Positions 35,673-48,700 of a DNA stretch of 64,000 nucleotides are shown one piece after another. The translations under genes and the position numbers were made by a program. Origin of the DNA: Kryptolebias marmoratus (Eukaryota > Chordata > Actinopteri > Cyprinodontiformes > Rivulidae); contig NC_051439.1 of NCBI RefSeq assembly GCF_001649575.2, forward strand, positions 8,580,942 to 8,644,941, written 5' to 3'. The notes beneath the pieces were generated by a model, which was given only the letters and a program-made list of their open reading frames with translations, was not told the DNA's origin and did not search any database. Position 1 is the stretch's first letter. Each line of letters starts with the position of its first letter.

Positions 35673-38600
35673 GTGGGCCTCCCTCCAAATCATGTTTTTC
35701 TTCATTTGGCCATCAGTGGATTATCAGGTGTTATTTTTTTCTCCTCTTTCTGAATACAAACAGACTAGGAGAGGAAGCATTTGTTTGTGGTATTAGGAAT
35801 AATTATACAGCTGACCAAAACAAACAAAAGTGGCAGAGGAAGCATATTAACAGGTTAGCAAATATAAACAGTGAAGCTGTCATTTTACAGTTATTATTCA
35901 CATCCCTTTTTTTAAAAAAAGGAAAATCAGTTCTATGATCCTCTAAATGCACCTGTGTGACTAAACTAACACCACAGCAGCAGCAGCAGCTTATCTCGAC
36001 CCAAATAATTAATGTTAGAATTAAAGGCCTAGCTTTCCTCGAAGGGGTGCGTGTCGCCCGCCGCCTTTCCTGCCAGACTTTTAAGCCCGGAGAAGAAGCA
36101 AAGTCGTCGCAGCCGTTTTAGTCCAACCTTGTAAATGATCTCCTGTGACGTTGCCCGATCTGTCGGCGCTTGAAGTACTTGTTGAGGACAACTCTCGGCT
36201 ACTACCACGCCAATGTTGCTTAAGGACAATCAGCTGTCTTGTCCCTTCAGTGGCGGGCGATAATTAGGTAGATCTCTTGAATATTTCTGCAGTTTTTAAA
36301 CAAAATCATAGAAGAAACCTATAAAAAAGGGGCATAAATGTCCTTCCATCCATTTTCTTTACCCGCTTCTCCATTCCGGGTCGCGGGTAGCTGATGCCTA
36401 TCCCCAGCAGTCACTGTGCGAGAGGCGGGGGACACCCTGGACAGGTCGCAAGTCCATCCCAGGGCCACACAGAGACAAACATCCCACTCACACCTGGGGA
36501 CAATTTAAGAGTCGGCATAAATGTCGCCTTTTAGATTTGCGGTATGAAATGATTGATAGGATCTTTTCAGGAACACGAACCTCGCGCGACGGATCGATCG
36601 TGCTCCACGCGGGAAGCTGTCCCCAGTTGGGAACGTGCGGGCGCGCTTGGAACGAGATCGGACCAACCATCTGTCTTGATATCGGCAGAGCCAGTCGGTG
36701 CAGTTTCTGCGTCCGGGGCGTTCAAAAACCGTAAACGAGTGCAGCCAGAAGCGCGCCGAGCTTCTGTCCCATTTTTAGTATTTGCTCCGAGTAAAAGACC
36801 CCCCCCACCACCCCCCCCCCGCCACACACACACACGCAGCACTTCTACTGCGGCTCGACACACAGAGTTTCGGTCATACTCGCTCGACTCTTTCAGGCTC
36901 CGGTTCGGCCCCGAGCCGCCGTCGTCATATTTCAGTATTTAATATTTTTGATTTTTTTCGTAAGAAATTTGTAACTGTCAGAGAAGATAAATGAACTGCG
37001 AGGCTGGCTGTCACTTCAGATCAGAGTTTGAGTTTCTTACTTGGCCCCTATGATGCTGGATGAATGTCAACAGACGTGTCAAATTAATTACTCTGCTGTC
37101 AGTCTGTACGCGCTCACGGTTCTTATTAGCTTATTTTAAAGCACAAACCTCAGCCGGAGTTATTAATTCCACGCACAGATCTAACTATAGGTGCTTTTAA
37201 ATCGTATCCCTCTCTTTTTTTTCCTTCATTATTTATTATCACACACAGACTGAAGCTGTTAGCGTGTAAAGTTTTCTAAAAGCCCGACGTGCATAGAAAG
37301 TCTGTAATCAGGCGCGTTCAGGATGCGAGCGCCGAGCCGCTTTGATTGTGGCGAATAAAAGATGCGAGGGGGGATGAGGGGGCCGAGCTTGGCTGTCAGG
37401 CTGACACGCAGGCGCCCGTCTTTATCTTCCAGCCCACTGGGGCTCATTAGCTCAGCCTGTTTACAAAGAGCGGAAGACCTCCAGGGGCTAATAATCACAG
37501 GCTACAACACCATTACAGAGAGGCTCGCCGCATTGAAATAATCCTCGCTACGGTCGTTCTTTTCTTGGAAAGCCCTGCTGCAAGTGCACAGAACTTTCCT
37601 GAAGATGTTTACATTTACTACAAGTTGATTAATTCCTTGTGTACATTAGGCCTTTTAATCATCTGCTTTAAAGCTGAAACATTTATGTTTAATATGCTGT
37701 TTTTAAATGCAAATTTACTTAAAAAGCAGCTGTTTTAGTGACATCAGTGCAGTTTAAAGACATCCACATGCTTTCAGGTTTATTGGATTCACTTCATTCA
37801 GTGTCTGTGCTGTTCAGTGTTTCAGGTTTAAGAATAGAACAATGGTAAGGTACTTTATTAACCCCCTGAGGGAAACTGGTTTAATACAGCAGCAGACAAG
37901 TTTAAAATTAAAAACATGACGCTCAGAAGTAAATACAGCTGTAAAACACACAACCTAGTGTTCACTGTGGAACAAAGCAAACGTCAAATGTTTAAACTAA
38001 TAAATTGTTCCAGTTTTAGGAAGATGAATAAGCTCATTTTGAAGTCTCAAAACAAAGCGGGGCCACGTTAACCTCTGTTAGACAGAGATGTGATGAAGGG
38101 AAATTGCACACGGCAGGAATGATTTCCTGAATGAGGCTGTTGGGGGGAAAAAAGGAGCTTCGCCGCCTTTAATGTGTCATGAAGGGGATCGGACGGATTC
38201 TCCACGACGGGGAGGAGTTTGTTCGGTGACCTCCTGGCATCGATGTTGCTCCTCCAGCAGAGCACAGACTGTTAGATCTCCAGCACCTTTCTGCACACGA
38301 TGACGGATCTGAGCTTCCTCAGAACATAAAGCCTGCTCCTCCCCTTCGGTGTTGGAGCTCCAGTCCCGTCTGCCGTTCACCCAAGTATCTGTATCCGTCG
38401 GCAACCTCCACTTCATTCAAGCTGCTGGTGTTCCCTGTTGATAATCCTGGACAGTTTAGCTCCCCGTGCTCCCAGAGTCATCAGAGAGCCTCTGCAGGCG
38501 GGACTGAAAGACGGGACCGTCCCCTGCGGTCCAATCCGCGTGTCAGACAGGGTCGCGCGCGCCCCCCCCCCCAGACACACAAACCGAGGCGTCTCTGACA

Positions 38601-39423
38601 GACGATCAGCTCCCCAGGAGACGCCGGGCGCACCGAGCTGCCTGCCACTCAGGGAAAAGAAAGGCCGGCTGGTGCTGAAAGCCTCTAACCCGAGCCTCCA
38701 CCGCCATTCAGGTGCGAGTGAGCAGCTGCAGCAGGTAGAAGATGGCTCCGCCCACCCCCCCACGTGTGCTTAATTTAGAGTAATGCATTTGTTAACCTAA
38801 TCACTGCAGCACTTTATTAGCGCGCTCACATTTGAGCATCTTCGTCATTTTTTATAAACCTGACTCGTCGTTGGGTTTGTTCAAATTACACGTCGTTCCG
38901 TCTTCAAGTTAATCCAGTAAAAAGGAGAAATGACCAGTTTATAGGAGGTTTAAAGGGAAGGGCTTAGCTGACAAAAGCCAACAAATAATTACATTCGACT
39001 GCTCTGAGTTTTTAACCAGACGTCGTTTGGAAAACTAGAAATGCTTCCATTTTTTTTTTTTTTTCAAATAAGAAATGGTTCGATTATTATTTTTTCTTGA
39101 GGCATTTTAAATAGAAAAAAAACCCTCTAAACCCTCTCACTGCTTTGATATTTCTCCTGTTTCTCCTGCGTTGTATCCTCTTGTGTGTTCGCTGTTCTCT
39201 TCTCTTGTCCGCTCATCATCTCTCCACAGCTTTGCCCTCTTTGCCTACCAACCCTTCTTCCACCCACGTTTAGTTTTTTTTTTTTTCCTTTCTTCCTCTT
39301 GTTTCCCGTGTAGATTTAAGTTTCCAGACAGCAGCTCGCATTCTCGCCGCTCCCGCTGTCGATGCCCTCAACGTCATGAAAGACCTCAGTCAGAACTTCC
39401 CCACCAAGGCCAGGTATGGGGGA

Positions 39424-39460
<37 letters not shown>

Positions 39461-40928
39461 GCAGCAGCTACAGTAAGAAGTCTGAGTTGGTATAGATGTT
39501 GACGAGCCTTTAAAGTTCATTCTGTTCTTTTTTTTTTTCCCCTCGCAGGTCCATCACAAAAACGGTGGTCAGCTCTGAGATCCGCAGAGAGATCGGCGAG
39601 AACCAAAAGGTTTGTTTAGTCTTTGACTACATTTAGGAATCTGTTCCTCCTGAACACAATAAAACAAGTCGTCATGTCTGGTCGTCGGCTTCGTCTCTCA
39701 TGAACCAGAGGATGGATTTTACCAAAACTTGACCTTAGATGACACAAAAACAGCCACAACTCTGACAATTTTACAGTCAGTGAGCTAAAATTTGGCGTGG
39801 TAGTAGCTCAACACATACTCTGAGAGCTAACGCAGGTCGAGAAATCGTGAGTGAGATCACGTCATTTTCAGGGTTTGAGCAAAACTGCCTTTACCGTCAT
39901 TTCTCAACACGAGGGGATCTCAGTCTACAGCTCTGGCGGGCGATATGCATGCTTATATATGCTTACAGTTATATTCACATTTAGCACAACTTCGTCACAT
40001 AAACTCTCACAACGCAATAAATAAAAGGAGCTTTTTATTAGCAGTCATATTGTGTCAAACTTAAACTTTAAGTGCTGCTTTTTTATGCCAGAAAACTTAT
40101 TTTGAAGACCTTTTTCTCGTCGCCACTGTTGACTTTCTGAACTGCCAGCACTATAACGTTAAATCTCTGAGTCCCAAAGTTCTCCGTATAAATATTTAAT
40201 TTGGTTTTACTAAAGCGTTTCATTTCCCCGAACCACATAACGCAGAAATCTTTCTCTAAATAATTCGCTGAACGAAGAACCGCCGTTCTGCTCTGTTTTA
40301 AAATAAAACAAAAAGTTGGCATCCACCTAAAATGTAGAGACTAAAGTGCAAATGTTCTACATCTCTAAACAGAGGCCCTCCCTGAGTTTAATCTGTATTA
40401 TTATTTTTTTAAATATTTGCTCAGCTCTGAGCCTCTCCTTGCCTTCCTCGCTGACCGGGTGGTCGGGAATGATTTCCTTTCCGACCGGTGAGATCCAATA
40501 AGAGGAAGCGGATAACAGCCGCGGCTCCTCCACCTTGCCAGCTGCAAGTCTGCGGGGAAATATCTCGAAACGAGAGCCGCTCCTCCCGTCGGCGGGCTGT
40601 TGTTTTTTTTTAAAATTTGTTTTCGACGCCCATTATTGCGTGACGAATCGTAAACAGCAGCCGACTTCCAGAGCGTTCAGTTTTCCGACAATGTGCTCGG
40701 CTAATAGCGGACTAGGTAATCACTCCCTTTTCTTGTCGATGCGCGCTCCCTCCTCCTCCTCCTCCTCCTCCTCCTCACATTATCTCGGCGAGCAGAGGAC
40801 AGGAGGTTTGGGTTGGTGGCGGGGGTGCGCAGACAGACATCCTAATTACTGAGTCGGTGATTCATTCAGCGGAGTCCTGCGGCAAGAAATGATTATTGAT
40901 TGAAGCCGTTTGGACACCAGCACCTCTT

Positions 40929-40966
<38 letters not shown>

Positions 40967-42743
40967 TTTAAGTGGGATGAACAATATTTGTGTTAATCAT
41001 GTCTTGTTGTAATTGCAGTGTCTGGAGTATGATTAATCTGATGTCTTTGTCTTTTTGTAATGAGATTTGACTGCACCAGAATGACTTCAAGCCCTCCTTC
41101 GCCTCTACACACACGCACACACACACACAGCTTCATGCGCACATTCACACACCTTTATTTTCCCTAATAATTAGATTTGTTTGGCGCGGGGTGTGATTGC
41201 TCTAAACAGACCGACTCGGAACAAAGCTGTCAGGACTCGTTTTGAGCTGTCAGCCCGCCTCGTTAGAGCTTTGAGCCCAACGCTGTATCAGCCGCGCAGA
41301 CGGGGGGGTTTTGATGTTCCACGCCGCAGAGCGGGCCGAGCCACTTGGCCGATGTTGCACGAGCAGCTCTGGGTGTTTGATGGCGGAGCGGGCCGTTTAG
41401 TCACTTTGACATTTCTCTCTCTCTCGATCTTTTGTAGTTTTTCAAAGGGACGCTGGGGCTGCAGCCGGGGGAGTCGGCCCTGTTCATCAACGGGCTGCAT
41501 ATAGATCTGGACACACAAGACATCTTCAGGTACACGCAACCCGCCCGCCATGTCAAATAAGTGCTTTATTATTTAACGAATCATCGCAGCTGATTCGTTT
41601 CTGGAGTCAGATGGATTCAAGCCTTAAAAACACAAAAAATGGCTACAGGTTTGGACTTAAACGGCTTCAGCTCCATCCCTGCTCATCATAAGATCATGAG
41701 AGGCGGCGGGCCTTCAAAGAATGTTTTGCCTTTAATTATCAGTGGGTTATTCTGAAATTCCAGCTCAAAAATGCATTTGATTTGACGACTCATCATGTAA
41801 AGTCTTTCACTCAACAGTTTAAGTTGCCATTCAATGGATTGTGTGATTATTAAGGAACTATTTTAATAATAAGTGAATATTTGAGTGGACTTTTAAATAA
41901 AAATGTCAAGTGTTGGGATGAAGGAAGTGAAAACGCTGGGGCACATGACTGTAGAATGAAACTGAGTCATTATTTAAGATGCTAGCGTGGTTTTTAGTGA
42001 AATGACAGATAATTATTTGCCGTTTTCAGCTGTTTTTATGTGCAATTACCAATTATCTGACTCATCAGTCACATGTGTGTCCCACACTGGCTCGCTCGCC
42101 CGTGTCTCGTTGCTGCGCTGCAGTGTGCTGGACGTGCTGCGCAGCGAGGCGAGGGTCATGGAGGGTCTGCGCTCGCTGCTGGTGGAGACGCCCTACATCC
42201 ACGACATCCTGAAGCTCAACGTCCAGCCCTCGGACTCGGACTACGCCGTCGACATCCGCAACCCTGCCATCTACGTAAGAGCGCCACGTCCTTATCACAA
42301 CCCGTGCAGAAGAATACAATCTTACAACTTAATGGTGCTAGTTATAAGTCACCAGCTCAGCCATTTTTATATTTATTTTTTGTGTGTTTTAGTGGATTAA
42401 CAACCTGGAGACGGACCACAAGTACAGCTCGTGGCCCTACAACGTGCAGGAGCTGCTCAGGCCGACCTTCCCCGGAGTCATCAGGCAGATCCGCAAGAAC
42501 TTTCACAATCTGGTAAATCGGCTTCGAATGAATCCGTTAATATTGGGATGGTGGCGGGGGGGCAGGATATCAACACGTGCCCTTTTTGCAGGTGATCATG
42601 CTGGACCCGACCCAGGAGAACACCAGTGAGCTGCTGGGTGTGGCAGAGATGTTTTATGACAACAACATCCCTCTCAGGTTGGTGTTTGCCGCGCCTGATC
42701 TGAATCTGATTCTTCACGCACTGCGAGTCGCGTGTCTGATCCT

Positions 42744-42784
<41 letters not shown>

Positions 42785-45700
42785 TCAAGGATCGGGATGG
42801 TGTTCGTGGTGTCGGACGAAGACGACGTCGACGGCATGCAGGACGCGGGGGTGGCGCTCGTCCGAGCGTACAACTACATCAGAGACGAGGCGGACAGCCA
42901 CAGCGCCTTCGAAGCCGTCATCTCGGTGAGCGCGGCCGAGAAAACCGCCGCTCACTGAAGCGTTTCGTCTTAAAATGTCCCCTTTTTTTTTACCTAATTC
43001 GTCTGGCTTTCTTCTACTAGATGTTCAACCGCGTGCCGATCGGCGGGCGGCTGAGCGTCGGGGATGTCGTTAAAGTGCTGGAGAAGAGATATCCCTACGT
43101 GGAGGTCAGCAGTGTTCTCGGGGCCGACTCCAGCTACGACACCAACAGGAAGGTAAGACCACCTGAATCCTGACGCAGCCTTTCTGCTAACTTTAACCCC
43201 CTGGATTACAGAAGGATTATTGGACTCAGTCTGCCAGTAGTTCATCCACAGCTGTTTAAAGCTAAAACAAACCTGCTCAGCTGCTTTGTTATGTTTTTGT
43301 TTCTTGTAGCAAACACAAGAAATGACTCAGACTCAGTCAGCTTTACAGATATTGAGCTGAGATCTGGTGTGGTAGTAGCTGAGAGTCCTCCCCAACACAC
43401 ACTCTGAGCTCTAACAGATTGCAGAAGCTCTTTGATTATTAGTCAACTTTGTATGTCTATTAGCACAATACCTTGTAAACTAGTGGACAGATTTTAATGA
43501 AACGTTCAGGAAATAATCATTAGTTGGACATCAACAGCTGATTAATGTTTAGAGTCAATCCAATTCAAGATGGCCGCCAGATCCAACCTAACTTTGGAAA
43601 CACACAAAGTGACTCAACTCAGTCAGTTTTACAGATATTGAGCTGAGATCTGGTGTGGTAGTAGCTGAGAGTCATCCCCGTCACACGCTCAGATGAGATC
43701 TTTGATTCGAACATCAGAATTTCCTCCGTCCGTTCTCTCGTGCCGTGGTTGTTAGGAGAGGGTAATTGGACAGTTTCTGTCCGCCCTCAGGAGGGCCGGG
43801 CGTACTACGAGCAAACGGGAGTGGGCTCCCTGCCCGTGGTCATGTACAACGGCATCCCGTACCAGCGGGAGCAGCTGGACCCAGACGAGCTGGAGACCGT
43901 CACGATGCAGAAAATCCTGGAGACCACCTCCTTCTACCAGAGGGCCGTCTACCTGGTGCGTTACACACACACATACACACACTTATACTGTAAATCAGGG
44001 CTTACGACGATCAAAACGTGAAAATTTGTGTCCAAAACGTTTTAATTCTTTATTATCTTCTACCTTTTTTTTATTGCAGTAGAGTCAAGATTAATGAAAA
44101 CTTTCCTCTTTATTCACTCTGCAGTCTAAAAATAATGACTGATGGCTCTAACAGAAAATGTTTTAATTAAAAAAAAAAAAGCCAAAAAGGGAGAAAGCCG
44201 AAGACGCTAATTTGTCCACCTAAATTGCGGTTGTGAAATCAACGCTGTCTGTGAGCGTGCCATCTGTTCTATTTCCTTTTTTAATCTTATCCCTACATTC
44301 ACAGGAGCCAAACGCCTTTTTATTTATTTCTTTTTTCTCAGCCATTTCGGCATGCTGAGATGTGTTTAATTCATGCGAACAGCAGATAAACAGCACGACG
44401 TGGCGTTGGACTTCACATTTATCAATGTTAAACAGAAACTTTCATGAGGGGAACTTCAGTGTTTGCAATCCATTAGCATTCAGGGGGACTTCTTTATTTG
44501 TTTATTTAAAAACCGTGACTTACAGCCTGCAGAAAACGACGCACTGCATCACTGTCGGCGCCGCGGCGACAGTGAAGAATGTCCTCCCTGACTCGGGGCT
44601 TCCGAACCCTAAATTTTGTTTGCTTCGCAGGGCGAGCTGGCTACAGATCACGACGTGGTGGAGTTCATCATGAATCAGCCCAGCGTCGTTCCCCGCCTCA
44701 ACCCCAGGGTGCTGTCCACCAGCAGGACCTACCTGGACCTGTCCAGCACCAGTGAGTCCACGGAGACGTGGTGTAGGCCTGAAAACCTACGTGTGAGCAG
44801 GGAGCAGCGGAAGGAAACGACCGTCTCTGTCTCATTTAAGCTCAGTTTTCTGATTTACAATTATCCTTTTTTTTTCAGTTTGGAGTTACTTTTATGAATG
44901 TGAGCCTAACAGCAAATCATATCATGGTCTTTATTATCGCCCTCCTGCGTGTTTGCCTGTTAGTAAAAGATCTCACCTCCTACTGGACAGAAACAAAACT
45001 TGCAGAAAGTGATCCTTAAAAGGCACATTTCCAAACGATTAACCTCTGGAGCCAGTCCAGCTCAAGATGGCCGCCGTAGTTGTGGTCAATAAACGTTAGC
45101 CAAACACGAAAAAGGATCCAGATTAGTTAGATTTACTGAGCTGAAGCTTGATGTGGTAGTAGCTGAGAGTCATTTACAACATTCACTGTGAGCTTTTTCA
45201 ATGTTTGTCTAAAACAGTTGTCTCCAATCCTGGTCCTGGAGGTCCACCATCCTGCATGTTTTACTTGTTTCTCTGCTCCAACACGTCTGATTTGAGTCAG
45301 TGGATGATTAACAGGCTTCTGCAGAACATGAAGAGGTAATTTAACCACTGAATCAGGTGTGTTGGAGCAGGGAAACAAGGAAAACATGCAGGATGGTGGC
45401 CCTCGAGGACCAGGGTTGGCCACCCCTGGTCTAAAACGATGCGTTCCTGTGAGGAAAGCTGAGCTTTAAATATTATATTTGAAACAACAGTAAAAATAAT
45501 TTAGTTCTGGAAGTCTGTTGAATTCAGCTCGGCTCAGAGGCAGCTGCAGATCAAACTCGTTGCTGACTGAAGAATCGTTGTGTCATCAGGCAGACGGCGG
45601 GACGTTAATTTCTTTGCGTGAACTGGGTCACCATTGTTGACTAATACCCGCTCACTCTCCTTTTTCCCCCCAGACAACTTCTTCATAGACGACTACGCTC

Positions 45701-48700
45701 GTTTCTCCAGCCTGGAAACGAAGGAGAAGAGCGCGGCGGTGGCGAACAGCATGAACTACATGACCAAGAAAGGTGAGGACTCGGAGGGAGCGCAGATCAG
45801 AGCATGTCCACGGAGGTCGTCCGTGTTGATTCTCCTCCTGTCCTGCCCTCCTCCGTATTCCTGTGACTTCTTATATTTTTTAAATTTTCCTTTGCATCAG
45901 GGATGACCACCACCAACAGGCATGGTAATCACCCTTCTACTCCACATTATTCCCTCTCCCCTCACTTGCTCTTTTTTTGTTTTGTTTTGTTTTTCCTTTT
46001 TAACCACAAAGCTGGCAGCGTTTCAGCACATTTGTGAATCCGTTCCCTACTCCTCCATCTGCGTCGCATCTCTCAGAGGACACAAATGACTAATTATGCA
46101 TGGGATTATTGTGCCTGAGTAATAAAATGTGTTTTAGCTGCTCGGTGTTCTGACATTTACCTCTGATATTCTTAGGGACTGCATGACAGTTCGTTCAGTA
46201 GCTGCATGTGAGACGACGAGTTGGGTTTGATAATCCAAATATTAATTTTAGCTTCTTACAGCCTGAATGCTTCTCATTTAGACCTGTCCGATAGACCAAA
46301 TAGGTTTCCTTTCAAAACAAAAGCACTTCTCTCCTTTTACATGATGTGTTGATGGTTTATTATCCACTTTATAGACGTGCAGCCAGGGGGCAGAAACACT
46401 CACTCATCCCAGTTTGTATTATATCCACCTTCCAACAGTGAATAAGATGTTTTCTCACATATATACTTTGGGCGGGAATCTCACAGTTAAATTCAGGCTT
46501 GTGCTGTAAAATTATAAAACAATTATTGATGCATTTTGACATTTAAATGACTGGCTTTTTTTTTTTTTTTGTTACATAAATAAGCACTGATTTTTATATT
46601 TTAATGCCTAACAAAGAGTGGACAATAACATGCTTAAATCATTAATCACAAGCTGTTGACCAGCAGTTAGCATAGATGCTAACTTAACATTTGAAACGCC
46701 ATAGAAAAGCTAACGCGATTAGCATCTTGTTCATCACTGGTACTTTATGGTGGTTTTAAAGTCGTCACTAAAGGCAGACGAGTTATGATAACTTCAGCTG
46801 TTATTAACAGACATATATTCAGTGTTACGTGAGGAAAATATGTTTAAAAAAGGGAAAACGTGTAACTTTAGTATAACGTGTTTTTAAACAGGAAGCTCCT
46901 GTGACAAACAGCTGACTCTTACTGCTCACCAAATCAATTACTGACATTTGAAAATCAATTTAATAATTAAATGTTTGTGATGCAGTGCATCTAAAATTAG
47001 ATCTGACCTCCCACCTTTAATATTTACTGATACATGTATAGAAACAGCTGCCCCAGACTGACCTGAGTTCAGTAGTTGTCATTTCTAGTATTTTTATTCT
47101 GGATATTTTTACGAATCTAGTAACTTTGTTGTCACTACCAGGGAACTTGTATTGTTAAATAAAGACACACTTTAAGGTTGGATCAAAAAATATAGGGAAC
47201 TTCTTGTTAAACGACCAGGATTTTGCCCCCTGGATGCACATGAAATTAAAATATTGGTAAAAACTCATTTCCTCATTTGAACTCCTTTCTTGCGTTTTCC
47301 TTGTCAGATGATGGATACATCCGCCCTGTGACCTTCTGGGTGGTGGGTGACTTCGATACGCCCTCGGGACGCCAGCTCCTGTACGACGCCATCAGACACA
47401 TGGTGCATCATCCTTTTTTTAAAAAAAAAAAACCCTCCCCGTTGCAGCCAGATGTAATAGATGTCGTTCTTGCTTAAACTCGACCTGTGATTGGTTGTCG
47501 CCCTCGCCTGCTTCGCAACAGAAAACCAGCAACAACGTCCGCCTGGGGATGATCAACAACCCGTCGGCTGATCCGTCCGCCGAGGCGAGCCACGTGGCCA
47601 GAGCCATCTGGGCCGCCATGCAGACGCAGTCCGCCAATAACGCCAAGAACTTCATCACCAAGATGGCGAAGGAAGAGACCGCCGCGGCCTTGAAGAAGGG
47701 CGCCGACATCGAACAGTTTGCCGTCGGGGTCAGTTGAACTTCTTTTGCTCTTATTGTCGGCACATTGTTTGCATGTTTGATGTGTTTTTTTATTATTATT
47801 CTGCTTCAGGGCATGGATTTGTCCCTGTTCAAAAGTGCATACGAGGGTCCCAAATTCGACTTCCTGCTCTCCCACGCCGCCTTCTGCCGAGATGTGCTGA
47901 AGCTGAAGAAAGGCCAGAGAGCGGTCATCAGCAACGGAAGAGTGAGTCGGTCCCGGCTTCAAACCTGCGTCTGAATCCGGACAGAGGGACAGCAGTCCCG
48001 TCCGCGGAGGCGTTGGCTCCCTCCTCCTCAGTCAAAGGTGTTGTTGTTTCGCCACAGATCATAGGTCCTCTGGAGGAGGGCGAGGTGTTTAACCAGGACG
48101 ACTTCCTGCTTTTGGAGAACATCATCCTGAAGACATCCGGAGAGCGCATCAAAAGCAAAGTGCAGCAGTTCGAAATGGAGGAGGACAGGTATTTGAGTTT
48201 CTTTCCCCGCCTCCCGCACGACGTCCTTCGCGGATGAACTTTTCACTTCGCTCTTCTCCCAGGGCCAGCGACCTCGTGATGAAGGTGGACGCTCTGCTCT
48301 CCTCTCAGCCCAAAGGAGACGCCCGGATAGAATACGGCTTTGCAGACGATCGCTACAGGTAATCGGCAAACATTTAAAGATCGTTCGCTCTTTGTGGTGT
48401 TTATAGGACGGCCGTGTCTCCTGGGGTTTTCGTTATTTTTAATTCCAAGGTGTCCGTGCAGAAGATGAATCGGTGAAACCAGCCTGTTCCCTGAAGAAAA
48501 CAGGGAAATCCTTTTGTTTACTCGGCTCGATGATTGATTTGCGATTTTTGTCGCCAGTGCCGTGAAGATCCGACCCAAAGAGGGAGACGTGTACTTCGAT
48601 GTCGTCGCGGTGGTGGACCCGGTTACAAGGGACGCTCAGAGACTGGCTCCACTTTTAACGGTAGGTCGTCTCCGTCAGCTTAACCCCGTCCTGATTTATC

